A stretch of 64,000 nucleotides of DNA from Pullilachnospira sp963929535 (GCA_963929535.1 CAWVIZ010000001.1:62001-126000); one strand, 5' to 3'; shown: positions 1 through 9,668, counted from the stretch's first letter. A program made the numbers and translations. The notes: a model not told the origin generated them from the letters alone.

Positions 1-1
1 G

Positions 2-1000
2 GATCTGAAGGTTCTGCTGGAACAGACGGAAGGAAAAGGCATCCATGTATATACCCACGGGGAAATGCTTCCTGCCCACGCCTATCCTCAGCTCCGAAAA
101 TATTCCCATCTGAAGGGAAATTTCGGAACCGCATGGCAGAATCAGCAGAAGGAATTTGACGGGATTCCCGCCCCGGTGCTTTTCACCACCAACTGTCTGA
201 TGCCTCCCAAACCGTCCTACAGCGACAGAGTATTTACCACCGGCGTGACATCCTATCCCGGCATGACCCATATCGGAGAGGACAGAGATTTTACTCCTGT
301 GATCCGGAAAGCTCTGGAACTGGGCGGATATACAAAGCCTCAGCACTTTACCGGCATCAACGGCGGATCCCGGGTGACCACCGGATTTGCCAGGGACACG
401 GTACTCTCCGCCGCCGGACAGGTGGTGGATGCGGTGAAGCAGGGACAGATCAGTCACTTTTTCCTGGTGGGAGGCTGCGATGGCGCCAGACCGGGAAGAA
501 ACTATTACACAGATTTCGTAAAGCAGGCTCCCAAAGATTCCCTGATCCTCACCCTGGCCTGCGGAAAATACCGCTTTAACGATCTGGACCTGGGCACCAT
601 CGGGGGACTTCCCCGCCTGATGGATATGGGCCAGTGCAACGACGCCTACAGCGCCATCCGGGTAGCCGCCGCCCTGGCGGACGCCTTCGGCTGCAGCCTG
701 AATCAGCTTCCCCTCACCCTGGTGCTGTCCTGGTATGAACAGAAAGCCGTCTGCATTCTTCTGACACTGCTGCATCTGGGTCTGAAAAATATCTATCTGG
801 GGCCCACCCTTCCGGCTTTTCTGTCCCCCGGTGTGACGGAATTTCTGGTGAAGAACTACCAGATCCATCTGACCACCACACCTTCGGAGGATCTGAAGGA
901 AATTTTAAGGAAAAAGCCAAATCCCCCGCAGGAGTCAAATACCCCGCAGCAAGCTACGGAGCATCAAACTTGCAGCGCGGCAGAGCTGCGGAGTATTTGA
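2..1000 (+). CDS. hcp: Hydroxylamine reductase / hybrid cluster protein Hcp (5' truncated)
   Basis: This is the C-terminal 332 residues of an enzyme usually near 550 residues; the start lies outside the window. Hcp carries a 4Fe-4S or 2Fe-2S cluster and a hybrid Fe-S-O cluster in the cytoplasm and acts in nitric oxide and hydroxylamine detoxification. Visible family motifs are FTTNCLMPP, GGCDGARPGR, LACGKYRFN and SWYEQKAV, which correspond to the Cys and Glu ligands of the hybrid cluster. The frame is open from base 2. The last 21 codons (from about 935) lie inside a 133-bp interspersed repeat, which also supplies the stop codon, so the native C-terminus was probably replaced by repeat sequence. 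A terminator hairpin follows. Confidence 0.95.
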   Translation, partial: DLKVLLEQTEGKGIHVYTHGEMLPAHAYPQLRKYSHLKGNFGTAWQNQQKEFDGIPAPVLFTTNCLMPPKPSYSDRVFTTGVTSYPGMTHIGEDRDFTPVIRKALELGGYTKPQHFTGINGGSRVTTGFARDTVLSAAGQVVDAVKQGQISHFFLVGGCDGARPGRNYYTDFVKQAPKDSLILTLACGKYRFNDLDLGTIGGLPRLMDMGQCNDAYSAIRVAAALADAFGCSLNQLPLTLVLSWYEQKAVCILLTLLHLGLKNIYLGPTLPAFLSPGVTEFLVKNYQIHLTTTPSEDLKEILRKKPNPPQESNTPQQATEHQTCSAAELRSI

Positions 1001-1066
1001 CCCTCGCGGCAGTCGCCAAATGGCCATGCAAGCATGTCCGCTTGGCTCGTTGCCCGCAGGAATAAA
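934..1066 (+). repeat. 133-bp interspersed palindromic repeat, copy 1
   Basis: This stretch is nearly identical over its whole length to 53899-54031. Its first part is an inverted repeat (GTCAAATACCCCGCAGC at the left, answered by GCTGCGGAGTATTTGAC). Its second part is a long hairpin around CATGCAAGCATG between GCCAA and TTGGC arms. It overlaps the 3' end of hcp. No open reading frame of its own is seen. Confidence 0.85.
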
Positions 1067-1097
1067 TGCTCCGCCGTCTGCGGGCCTCAACATCACG

Positions 1098-1160
1098 CAG
1101 AAAGCTGCGGAACAGCTCACTGAATCGGCTGTTCCGCAGCTTTCTGATATGTCTTTTCAT
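1098..1160 (+). terminator. Intrinsic terminator after hcp
   Basis: A perfect 19-bp stem (arms at 1098-1116 and 1128-1146, loop of 11) is followed by a T-rich stretch on the + strand. It sits between the convergent hcp and LCP genes. Confidence 0.8.
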
Positions 1161-1212
1161 TTTCTTCCACCCGGAGTATGCAAATCTGAAGTGTTTCTGC
1201 AGTTTCCAATCC

Positions 1213-2721
1213 TCAGTTTCCCTGCGCAAACAGTTCCGAACCTACCTCCGGCAGTTCCCACTCATAAGAACCGTTGATCAGTCCTTCCCTGGTTCCCAGC
1301 GGCGCATTCGGTACCTGCAGGACAAAAGTTTCTCCCACATAAGGATTTGTGATCTCCTTTGACGTCCCGCCTTCTCCAGAAGCGCTCTCCGATTTCTCCC
1401 CAACAGTACCCCCGGGAACATTATCTGCCACCACTGCTGCTTTTTTCTCCGGTATCAGCGATTCCCGGATCTTCTGGCACTGCTGCTCCCGCACAGTCAG
1501 CCTTCCGCTTTCCTCACTGTATGTCTGGGCCTTAAGCGCCCCCTGGGATTCAGAAACCTGGGAAGGTTCCGGCGTAATGATCACATTTCCTTCCTCATCC
1601 ACCGCATCTTCTCCATAAATCGTAGTCTTCAGCCTGCGTATGGTACTGTCCCATTCCGGTACCAGATTGCCGTTCACGCTCTGGAACATCCCATCATAGG
1701 GGACCCGGTCCTGCACAATGTCATACGTTAAAAGAGACGGCACTTTGGCCAGCAGTCCCCAGAACTCACTCTCCGGAATATTGTGAGTCAGCATAGGAAG
1801 CAGACGGTTAGCCAGCCGGTCTATATCGTCCAGACTCATGGCTTTTACTTTTTCCAGAAGCTTCATCAGCACTTCCCTCTGCCGCTCCGTTCTCTGGTAA
1901 TCCGCATTTCCCACCTTCCGTATTCTGGCGTAGGCCACAGCCTGCATACCATTGCACTGATAAGTGCCTTCCCCGGGGATCAGATAGTCATCTGCATCCT
2001 CCCCCCTTATTCTGCACTGCTGCTTGATGCTTTTGTTGGCATTCTCCGCCTCTTTTTCCGTAAAGGTGATCTCAATGGTTCCGATCTCATCAATGATGTC
2101 GATCATGCCCCCAAAATCCACTGTCACATACCGATCCACCTGAATCTTATAATTTTCCGTAACAGTCTGGCACAGCAGCGGTCCGCCTCCATTGGGATAC
2201 GTAGCGTTCAGCTTCCGGTAACCCACCCCAGGAATGTCCACATAGGTATCCCTCATCAGAGAAATCATGCTGATCTGTCCCAGACGGTAATTGATGGAAA
2301 CCAGGATCATGGAATCTGAATTTCCCACAAAGTCCTCGGTAGTGGTATCCAGACCCACCAGCATCACATTGTAGACATTTCCATCGGAAGTAATCGGCTC
2401 GTCGGAGGCGTACTGCTCCAGATTCTGCTGGATCGCCAGAAGCTCCGGATCGGTTTCTTCCTCTTCTTCAGCAGCTTCCTCCGCTTCCCGGGCCGCTCTC
2501 TGGGCTTCGATCTGCGCAGCAGCTTCCTCGTCAGTCAAATAATTGGTCTTGGCATAATAATGATGCCCCAACACGTACACCGCTCCCGCCAGAATCACCA
2601 GAATCGCCGCCAGGATCCCCAGAGCGATCAGCAGCTTTTTCTTTTTGGACATCTTTTTTTTCTTTACCGGTTCCTCCGCATCTGATCCTTCCTGCGTATT
2701 TCTGCTTTCTGTGTCTGACAT
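1213..2721 (-). CDS. LytR-CpsA-Psr (LCP) family cell-wall glycopolymer transferase
   Basis: A 502-residue protein of a family that attaches anionic glycopolymers or teichoic acids to peptidoglycan from undecaprenyl-linked intermediates. It has a Lys-rich cytoplasmic tail, one membrane helix at about residues 30-52, a highly acidic Glu/Ala linker at about 60-105, then the LCP domain at about 115-330 with the motifs VMLVGLD, DSMILVSI, SLMRDTYVDIP and the YARIRKVGNADYQRTERQR segment that contributes phosphate-binding Arg residues. The C-terminal 150 residues are low complexity (Ser/Glu-rich, with paired Gly). The start is set by an AGGAGG site just upstream. It is transcribed alone from a clear promoter. 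Its exact polymer substrate cannot be read from sequence. Confidence 0.92.
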   Translation of the reverse strand: MSDTESRNTQEGSDAEEPVKKKKMSKKKKLLIALGILAAILVILAGAVYVLGHHYYAKTNYLTDEEAAAQIEAQRAAREAEEAAEEEEETDPELLAIQQNLEQYASDEPITSDGNVYNVMLVGLDTTTEDFVGNSDSMILVSINYRLGQISMISLMRDTYVDIPGVGYRKLNATYPNGGGPLLCQTVTENYKIQVDRYVTVDFGGMIDIIDEIGTIEITFTEKEAENANKSIKQQCRIRGEDADDYLIPGEGTYQCNGMQAVAYARIRKVGNADYQRTERQREVLMKLLEKVKAMSLDDIDRLANRLLPMLTHNIPESEFWGLLAKVPSLLTYDIVQDRVPYDGMFQSVNGNLVPEWDSTIRRLKTTIYGEDAVDEEGNVIITPEPSQVSESQGALKAQTYSEESGRLTVREQQCQKIRESLIPEKKAAVVADNVPGGTVGEKSESASGEGGTSKEITNPYVGETFVLQVPNAPLGTREGLINGSYEWELPEVGSELFAQGN

Positions 2722-2763
2722 CCGATGAGCCTCCTGTGATTTCTTACATTTTTATTACAAAAA

Positions 2764-2792
2764 ATGATACCATCTGGCTTTTCGTTTGTCAA
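2764..2792 (-). promoter_or_regulatory. Promoter of the LCP gene
   Basis: On the minus strand the -35 box TTGACA and the -10 box TATCAT are separated by exactly 17 bases, about 45 bases before the LCP start codon. Confidence 0.7.
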
Positions 2793-2818
2793 TTGCTGTC
2801 GAATGACGGATCCCGAAA

Positions 2819-5419
2819 TTATCCATCTTTCCGGATCAGGCGCACCGGGCCCAGAAGGCCGGACGGCTCCTGAGGCATGGCTCTGTCAAAGGTATTGTCC
2901 CCCTGCTCCTTTGCCAGTGTATTGGCCACCTTGATGCATAAGTGGTTTTCTCCCTGCACAAGATCAGTAAGCTCCACACGGTAGGGCGGACAGATACGGA
3001 CTCCCTGTGTTTTTCCGTTGAGGACTACCTCCGCAGTCTCGTACACCTCTCCCAGATCCAGCCAGATCTTTTCTCCCCGTCCGGCAGGATCCGCCGCGAT
3101 CTCTGTCTCATAGAAAAATGTGCCGGAGTATTCCGGAAGCAGATCCGGAGACGCCATATTTTTCAGGGAGGTCAGCCCGGTCAGCTTTTCATCCGCCTGG
3201 CTGCCGCAGGCCGTGATCTTCCAGGGGCCAGGGATCTCGGTGCCCGGATCATCCGGATCTTCCCACACTCTCCTCTTTCCGGCCCGTTCTTCTGCCCCCA
3301 GCACAAACAGAGACTGGTACGGTGTCAGCTCTATGGTAAAAGAGGTGGAGCCGTTTTCGTATTCCACATCCAGATCATAAGAAATGTCCTCAAGGGCATC
3401 GTAAAGCTTCAGCGTTTTTTCGCCTCTTACGGTTATCCGTGAACGGATACTCCGATTCCTGCTCTGATTCACGAAAAAGTACAGCTCCCCCTCTTCCCTC
3501 TCCCTGGAGGCAAAGATCAGGTACGGAGAGGCAGCGGAGCTCTGCAGATCCGTCTTTCCCGCTTCCTTCAGCATTCCCGGCAGCTTTTCATACTCTGTCA
3601 TGTAAACATGATTCATACGGCTTACCTTTTCCCAGTCCAGCTTGCGGGGGCTATGGAAATAGCACCGGCTGGGCATTTTCTCCATGAAGATCACGGTGAC
3701 GCCCTCCCTGCTCATCTCCTCCACACGATGATACAGCGCTTCCGGCCACACTTCTCCGTAAGGGATGATCAGCGTGTCATACTGATTGCTGTGAATACAT
3801 AATTTTCCATCCTTTGGCACACCCTCCGACAGATAATCCAGAGAGACCACATGACAACTGATCTGATGGCTCATCAAGGCTTCCACTGCCTTTTCAAAGG
3901 GTTCGTACGCCCCTCCCCATTCCGCCTCCGCATGATACAGCACCGCAATGCGCACCTTTTCCCTTCCCTGGGACAGCAGGCCGCACACCCGCTGGGCATA
4001 ACCGGCCCATATATGGAAATATTCCCACTGAGGGTTCCGTCCTCCCGCGTAAAAATGGGGCGGGCAGTCCGGATCAGGATATTCTTTAGGCGAAAAGGCA
4101 TGGGGGATCACAAAATTCACCCCTCTGACACAGATATGGTCCGTCAGCCATTTCATCAGCTTCAGACCCTCCTGCCAGCCGTACGCCCCGAATACTTCAC
4201 AGGCAGTAATTCCTTTTTTCTTGGGATCCAGAGCAGCCAGGGAGGAAGCCATCCTGGTCATTCCCCAGTAATAGAATCTGGAATCCAGATATCCGAAGGG
4301 GGTGCTGTGTCTTCCATCCAGAAATTCCGGCCAGATCTGATACACCACATCCAGGCCGGACATATCCATTCCCTCCATGGCCCGGAAAAAATGACCGCAG
4401 CCATACCCCAGTCTGGCATGGGCGCCATTGTCCTCGATCACATGCCCGATGGCCCGGATTCCATGGGCCCTGCACCAGTCTCCGATCTGGCCGATGAAAT
4501 TCCTGCCGAACAGTCTGGTGACCACATTCATATAGGCAAAACGCACATCCTGGGCCCTGGATGATCTTCCTGTCCACAGATATGGAAGAAGGAGACCAAA
4601 ATCCTCCCCCATCTCCCTGTCAAGGATATCCAGCAGCTGGTCACTGTAAGGCAGTACCCCGGTGATCAGCCCCCGGGAGGGAGAGTTCATCCCCAGCTCC
4701 ATGTCGTAGGAGGCCGCGTTTCCAAACCGTGGTTCATCAATAAAAAAACCGCTGATCAGAGAGCCGAACAGCTCCTGATACCGCCGGTAATGCTCCTCGT
4801 AGATCACCTGGATATACTTTTCCACAGCCCGGGCGTCAATGGGGTTTACATAATCTTTGGTCCACTCCTCTCCTCCCTCTCTGGTCTTCAGAAACAGGAA
4901 GATCCTCCAGGCTCCTTCCGGGACCTCCCAGTACAGGATCCCGTCCCTGCAGTATTCCGTCAGATCCAGGAAGCTGCCGTCCTCCAGGTCATCCCCCTCC
5001 CGGTTCCGGCGGGCGGCTACGATGCGCACCAGCTCTTCTCCCTCCCGGATCCACGGCCGGATCCGGAAGGTGCTTCCCGCCACCGGACCAACGGCGTCAA
5101 TATGGCTTTGTCTCAGGTAAACCTTCAGCGCCTCCGGATACAGCGTTTTCAGTTTGCCGCCTCCGTAACCACTGGGAAAGGCTCCGTCGTCAAAAATCCA
5201 GACATGCATATTTCTCTTCCCGGCTTCATCCAGAATAATATCCAGATCACGCCACCATCCGTAGCTGAGATAGTCCGGATGAGGTCTGGATTCCACAATA
5301 AAACTGTCGATCCCGCTCTCCTCTATTTTTCCGATCTCCCGTCTGAGGGTTTCCTCATCTTCTCCATGCTGCCAGAACAGAGGCGCAATGTGTCCCTGTT
5401 GTCTGTAATCACTGTGCAT
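2819..5419 (-). CDS. Large glycoside hydrolase, GH106-like (putative alpha-L-rhamnosidase family)
   Basis: An 866-residue protein without a signal peptide, so probably cytoplasmic. The N-terminal half looks like a TIM barrel, with FDDGAFPSGYGGG (about residues 77-88), FFIDEPRFG (about 224-232, containing a candidate catalytic acid) and AIGHVIEDNGAH. The last 130 residues have the look of a GH2-type carbohydrate-binding beta sandwich (WLDLGEVYETAEVVLNG). This layout resembles GH106 and related unclassified hydrolases. It is the last gene of a sugar-importer operon, so it probably trims the imported oligosaccharide. An AAGGAG site precedes the start. Assignment to hydrolases is fairly safe; the substrate (rhamnoside, galactoside or other) is not established. 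Confidence 0.72.
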   Translation of the reverse strand: MHSDYRQQGHIAPLFWQHGEDEETLRREIGKIEESGIDSFIVESRPHPDYLSYGWWRDLDIILDEAGKRNMHVWIFDDGAFPSGYGGGKLKTLYPEALKVYLRQSHIDAVGPVAGSTFRIRPWIREGEELVRIVAARRNREGDDLEDGSFLDLTEYCRDGILYWEVPEGAWRIFLFLKTREGGEEWTKDYVNPIDARAVEKYIQVIYEEHYRRYQELFGSLISGFFIDEPRFGNAASYDMELGMNSPSRGLITGVLPYSDQLLDILDREMGEDFGLLLPYLWTGRSSRAQDVRFAYMNVVTRLFGRNFIGQIGDWCRAHGIRAIGHVIEDNGAHARLGYGCGHFFRAMEGMDMSGLDVVYQIWPEFLDGRHSTPFGYLDSRFYYWGMTRMASSLAALDPKKKGITACEVFGAYGWQEGLKLMKWLTDHICVRGVNFVIPHAFSPKEYPDPDCPPHFYAGGRNPQWEYFHIWAGYAQRVCGLLSQGREKVRIAVLYHAEAEWGGAYEPFEKAVEALMSHQISCHVVSLDYLSEGVPKDGKLCIHSNQYDTLIIPYGEVWPEALYHRVEEMSREGVTVIFMEKMPSRCYFHSPRKLDWEKVSRMNHVYMTEYEKLPGMLKEAGKTDLQSSAASPYLIFASREREEGELYFFVNQSRNRSIRSRITVRGEKTLKLYDALEDISYDLDVEYENGSTSFTIELTPYQSLFVLGAEERAGKRRVWEDPDDPGTEIPGPWKITACGSQADEKLTGLTSLKNMASPDLLPEYSGTFFYETEIAADPAGRGEKIWLDLGEVYETAEVVLNGKTQGVRICPPYRVELTDLVQGENHLCIKVANTLAKEQGDNTFDRAMPQEPSGLLGPVRLIRKDG

Positions 5420-5475
5420 CTTCTTCTCCTTTTCCTACTGTTTTCTTCATATGCTGTCATACTTTTGCCAAAACA

Positions 5476-5504
5476 GGGCGATATAACCGCCGGCTATATC
5501 GCCC
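5476..5504 (-). terminator. Hairpin between transporter lipoprotein and glycosidase genes
   Basis: Arms GGGCGATATA and TATATCGCCC form a stem in the gap between the solute-binding protein and the downstream glycosidase. The following T-run on the minus strand is weak, so it is more likely an mRNA-processing or partial termination signal that lowers expression of the glycosidase relative to the binding protein. Confidence 0.5.
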
Positions 5505-5523
5505 CGCCTGTTAAAGACAAGAA

Positions 5524-7290
5524 TTATTCCACACCTTCCGGAACTTCCGCATCAAGCTGCTCAGCCACCGAAATAATGGTCTCGCGTCCGCCCTGATCCA
5601 GCCATTCCTGTACATAAGTATCCCAGTCGTCAAAGCTTCTCTCGCCTACCACAAACTGGAACTCCTGAGCGTTTTCATACTCGGTGAGTGTTGCAGTCAC
5701 ATCAGAAGGACTCGTATAGAGAAGCGCGCTGTTGGGCCAGCGGTCCAGAGTAGCCATTTCTTCAGTGGTGTTGTTGATGGCATCCACGTATCCCTGCTTT
5801 TCTTCCTCATCGCTGTATTCCTTCTGCCATTTCAGGGTGTAGCCGAAGTTCTGCCAGGGAGCAAGCGCCAGGTTGTCACTGCCGTACTCTGTATATCCGG
5901 GATGCTCGTTGGGGTTTACATAACAGATGGAATATCCGTCATCCGTATACTCTCTCACATCCCCGTCGTAATCCGGATACACATCCAGTCCGCCGCCCTG
6001 GACTGTCTGGAAATAAGCCTCTCCGCCGTAGCACATGGCGTCCAGGATATGGCAGATACGCATCAGTTTTCCCTGATCACCTTCCACATTGGCTGCCGTC
6101 ACCGCAAACAGGTTTCCGGCATTTCCTCCGGCCGCCGCTTTTGCGCCCTCGATGGGAAGCTGGGTCAGGTAGGTCCAGTTAGAAACCTTGGAGTAATCAC
6201 CGTTCTGATAATTTACATACTCCTCAAAAAGGTTTTTCGCCGGATAACGCACCATACCCACCCTGTCATTCAGGGAGTAGGATTTGGAGGACTCCCAATC
6301 TATGGAGTACCAGTCGGTGGGCAGTACGCCCTCCTCATAAAATGCGTTCAGCAGCTCCAGGTAAGAACGGGTGGTGCCGTTCAGCATGGGAACACTTAAA
6401 ACGCCGTCATCATCCACTGTCATGGCAGGATTTCCGAACCATCCTTTCATATCTGTGAACATACCCATATTGGCTCCGGCTCCTGCCGCCACCATGAAAT
6501 ACGTATCATCCTGACCGTTGCCGTCCGGATCATCAAAGGTGCAGGCGCGGGCAAACTCCATCAGCTCTTCCTGAGTGGTAGGCACATCCATACCTAAAGC
6601 GTCCAGCCAGTCCTGACGGATGGCGTAATTCCAGATATCTCCGTCCTGTACAGCATATTTGGTGGTAAAGGGGATCGTTCCGTCCTCCATGGTACTGTAC
6701 TGCAGCAGATCCTTGGTGACAAACTTACACGTCTGAGGCATGTACGGATACAGCTGGGAGGCATCCACCAGCAGCCCCTGCTCACCCAACGTAAATCCAT
6801 AGTCTTTTCCATTGGTGAGAGGCAGTGTGATCACATCCCATACGTCCCCGCTGGCAAACGCGGTGGACAGGGCTGTTTCCATATCCGACTGGGCCACCGT
6901 TTCCAAGGTCAGCGTCACGTTATACTTTTCCTCCAGCCACGCTTTGATGGGATCATCCTCCGGCAGGGAGTATCCGTAGTTGTACGTCATCATAGTGATC
7001 TCATAATGCTGGCTCATGTCATCATAGTCATAGTAGGATTCCTCCGCCAAAGTAGGATTGGCAGGCATGGAATCAGGAAATTCAATATCCTCAAAGGCCG
7101 GGACGGAAGCATCCGCGGCGGCGCTCTCCTGACCTTCCTCTTCATTGGCCGCGGTATCCTGACTCTCTTCGGCACTTCCTGAATCCGATGAAGAGCCTGT
7201 ATCATCGGAGCCGCAGCCGGCAAAGGATCCGGCAGCCATCAGAAGAGCCAGTGTTAATGCAGTGGTTTTTTTCAGGTTTTTTCTGATCAT
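5524..7290 (-). CDS. Carbohydrate ABC transporter substrate-binding lipoprotein (LipO/YtcQ-like)
   Basis: A 588-residue lipoprotein with signal sequence and lipobox (SFAGC, Cys26), followed by a Ser/Asp/Glu-rich linker to about residue 65 that tethers the domain to the membrane surface. The size and motifs (FARACTFDDPDGNGQDDTY, a calcium-loop-like segment typical of family 1 oligosaccharide binders) match large binding proteins that work with LplB/LplC-type permeases. It follows both permease genes and precedes a glycosidase in one operon, so it probably captures a plant- or host-derived oligosaccharide. No ATPase is encoded nearby; such systems commonly share an MsmK-type ATPase encoded elsewhere. 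Confidence 0.92.
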   Translation of the reverse strand: MIRKNLKKTTALTLALLMAAGSFAGCGSDDTGSSSDSGSAEESQDTAANEEEGQESAAADASVPAFEDIEFPDSMPANPTLAEESYYDYDDMSQHYEITMMTYNYGYSLPEDDPIKAWLEEKYNVTLTLETVAQSDMETALSTAFASGDVWDVITLPLTNGKDYGFTLGEQGLLVDASQLYPYMPQTCKFVTKDLLQYSTMEDGTIPFTTKYAVQDGDIWNYAIRQDWLDALGMDVPTTQEELMEFARACTFDDPDGNGQDDTYFMVAAGAGANMGMFTDMKGWFGNPAMTVDDDGVLSVPMLNGTTRSYLELLNAFYEEGVLPTDWYSIDWESSKSYSLNDRVGMVRYPAKNLFEEYVNYQNGDYSKVSNWTYLTQLPIEGAKAAAGGNAGNLFAVTAANVEGDQGKLMRICHILDAMCYGGEAYFQTVQGGGLDVYPDYDGDVREYTDDGYSICYVNPNEHPGYTEYGSDNLALAPWQNFGYTLKWQKEYSDEEEKQGYVDAINNTTEEMATLDRWPNSALLYTSPSDVTATLTEYENAQEFQFVVGERSFDDWDTYVQEWLDQGGRETIISVAEQLDAEVPEGVE

Positions 7291-7328
7291 TTTGTTCCTT
7301 CCTTTCTCTTTCTTTTTCTATGTTCTCC

Positions 7329-8237
7329 TTATCCTTTGACGGATCCGGTAAACATCCCGTGAACAAAGTATTTCTGCAGGAACGGATATACACACAGTAT
7401 CGGCAGCACGGCCACGATAACTCCTGCCATTTTCATGGACTCCGCGGTCATCTTGGCGTATGAGCTGATGCTGCTCATCAGATCCGCATTATTGGTCTGT
7501 TCCAGCAGGTTCCTGATGATATACTGAACAGGCCAGAGATTCGCGTCCCGCACATAAATCATGGCATCCATCCATGCATTCCAGTGGGTTACCGCCGCAA
7601 ACAGTCCCAGTGCGCAGATGGTAGGCTTCAGCAGCGGGATTATTATGTACAAAAATTTCTTCAGCGAACCTGCTCCATCCAGCTCCGCCGCCTCCATCAG
7701 ATCCTCGGGAATTCCCTCCACGAAAAGCTTCACCACCAGAATATTAAAGGTATTGGCCAGTGACGGCGCGATATATACCCAGAAACTGTTCAGCAGATGC
7801 AGATCCCTGTACAGAAGATATGTGGGGATCAGTCCGCCGTTGAGGATCATGGTAATGATAAAGTAGATCATGATCCCGCTTTTAAAAGGCAGATCCTTTA
7901 CAGCCAGAATATAACCCAGCGGCAGCGTCAGAATCAGCGCCGTGCAGATTCCCAGAAGGGTTCTGACAATGGTGATTCCCATACCTGTCCAGAAGTTGGC
8001 ATTAGACAGGATATTCCTGTAAGCGGCCAGAATAGGCTGCTCCGGAATGATAACAAAATAATTTTTCGCTATCATCTCACCCTCTGAGGTAAAGGACATT
8101 CCCACTACATAGAGAAATGGGATCACACAGACCAGGACCACCAGGGTTACCAGGAGCGCAATAGCCGCCTGATAGATCATTTCTTCCTTTGACATTTTTA
8201 TCTTCACTGATTGTATCTGTTGTTTCTGTTTCTTCAT
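7329..8237 (-). CDS. Carbohydrate ABC transporter permease, LplC/YtcP type
   Basis: A 302-residue inner-membrane protein with about six hydrophobic helices (the first at about residues 27-50). The cytoplasmic EAA loop reads LMEAAELDGAGSLKKF, which contacts the ATPase. The C-terminus HGMFTGSVKG is typical of this permease class. It lies 20 bases after the partner permease and 38 bases before the binding protein, all on the minus strand in one operon. Confidence 0.93.
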   Translation of the reverse strand: MKKQKQQIQSVKIKMSKEEMIYQAAIALLVTLVVLVCVIPFLYVVGMSFTSEGEMIAKNYFVIIPEQPILAAYRNILSNANFWTGMGITIVRTLLGICTALILTLPLGYILAVKDLPFKSGIMIYFIITMILNGGLIPTYLLYRDLHLLNSFWVYIAPSLANTFNILVVKLFVEGIPEDLMEAAELDGAGSLKKFLYIIIPLLKPTICALGLFAAVTHWNAWMDAMIYVRDANLWPVQYIIRNLLEQTNNADLMSSISSYAKMTAESMKMAGVIVAVLPILCVYPFLQKYFVHGMFTGSVKG

Positions 8238-8257
8238 GTTCCGATTCCTCCCTGCCG

Positions 8258-9190
8258 TTAAAACATACCCCGTCCCGTGGTCCTCTTGGAAAACGTGTTG
8301 GCCGAAACGATCAGCAGCAGACTCACCACCGCCTTCATCATGCTCACCGCGGAGCCGATGCCGTACTGCATCTGTCCCAGTCCCACCCGGTAAACCCAGG
8401 TATCGATAATATCGGCCACATCGTAAACAGCGGAATTATAGTACAGAAGGATCTGTTCAAAATCATTGTTCAGGATATTGCCGATGGCCATGATCAGGGA
8501 AAATGTGATAACCGGCAGCATAGCCGGAAGGGTCACGGCCTTGATCCGCTGCAGGGGACCTGCCCCGTCGATCTTGGCAGCCTCGTAAAGCTCCGTATCC
8601 ACACTGGTCAGTGCCGCGAAATAGAGGATCGTATTCCATCCGGCCTCCTTCCACACCTGAGAACCGATCAAAAGCGGTACAAAGGCCTTGCTGGAAGTCA
8701 TAAAATCCACCTTCGCCCCTCCCAGCATACTGATGATCCCGTTCACAAACCCGTTTCCTGAGAAAAACGCATATACGATTCCGTAAATGACCACCCAGGA
8801 AAAGAAATGGGGAATATATACCAGTGTCTGACTGATCTTCTGGAACTTCTTGCTCCGCAGATCGAAAATCGCCACCGTCAGGATGATCGGCGGAAAGAAG
8901 GTAAAGATCAGACGGGCAAAGCTGATAACAAGCGTATTTTTGATCAGCTTCAGCATTTCCGGATTGGTAAGGACATATCTGTAGTTTTCCAGCCCAACCC
9001 ACTCGGCGCCGCTGATGGTGCTTCCCACCTTCATATCCTTAAAGGAGATAAGAAAACCCCAAAAGATCGGTATGTACAAAAATACAAAATAATAGAGCAT
9101 TCCCGCACCCAGAATCAAATACAATACCCGATACTTCTTCAACCGTCTTACCAGATCCCGTTTTCTGATATGGTTCTGACCTTTCGCCAT
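8258..9190 (-). CDS. Carbohydrate ABC transporter permease, LplB/YteP type
   Basis: A 310-residue membrane permease, first gene of the importer operon. The EAA loop reads LYEAAKIDGAGPLQRI. The C-terminus NTFSKRTTGRGMF is characteristic of the family. An in-frame ATG lies 51 bases further upstream, but I place the start at 9190 because an AAGGAGGAG site sits directly before it. The gene faces the AraC regulator at 9669 across 478 bases of AT-rich DNA, the usual arrangement for activator-controlled sugar uptake. Confidence 0.92.
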   Translation of the reverse strand: MAKGQNHIRKRDLVRRLKKYRVLYLILGAGMLYYFVFLYIPIFWGFLISFKDMKVGSTISGAEWVGLENYRYVLTNPEMLKLIKNTLVISFARLIFTFFPPIILTVAIFDLRSKKFQKISQTLVYIPHFFSWVVIYGIVYAFFSGNGFVNGIISMLGGAKVDFMTSSKAFVPLLIGSQVWKEAGWNTILYFAALTSVDTELYEAAKIDGAGPLQRIKAVTLPAMLPVITFSLIMAIGNILNNDFEQILLYYNSAVYDVADIIDTWVYRVGLGQMQYGIGSAVSMMKAVVSLLLIVSANTFSKRTTGRGMF

Positions 9191-9241
9191 TTTCTCTCCT
9201 CCTTCTGCCGTCCGCATCACATCTCCATTTGGATTCGGCAT

Positions 9242-9606
9242 TTTTCAGTGTTTTTATTTGTTTTCTCTGAAATTTATATTTATTTTATACAATATTGAAA
9301 CTCCCATCTACCTCCATACTTCTGTAATTTACCACAAAAAAACATAATTTTATGGGGGTATGATTATCATCATTTTTTGGTGACAGTTTCCGTTTCCCCC
9401 TGTTCTCATACGGATCTTCCCGTTATCAGCTGCCAATTATTGAATAACTTTTAACTGTTTTTCTGTGCCAAAATAGCACAGCAGGATGCGATCCCTTCCA
9501 TTTATCGCCCTCGTCCTCCAATATTACGCTGCACTTACAATATTACACATCGCAATCCAACGGAAGCCTGAACGACAGCTCCGGTTGTCCGCCAATTGTC
9601 AAATAC
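9242..9606. promoter_or_regulatory. Divergent intergenic region of the sugar importer and its AraC regulator
   Basis: No gene is visible here. The minus-strand side is very AT-rich (a TATAAA-like -10 near 9285) without a good -35 box, which fits a promoter that needs an activator. I could not define AraC half-sites by eye. Confidence 0.4.
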
Positions 9607-9635
9607 TTGCATTTATTTTCCTTTTATGTTAAAAT
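9607..9635 (+). promoter_or_regulatory. Promoter of the AraC regulator gene
   Basis: TTGCAT and TAAAAT are separated by 17 bases, and an AAAAAGGAGG ribosome site and the ATG follow within 40 bases. Confidence 0.65.
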
Positions 9636-9668
9636 TTTTTCTGTATTTTTTTAAAAAGGAGGAATTTT

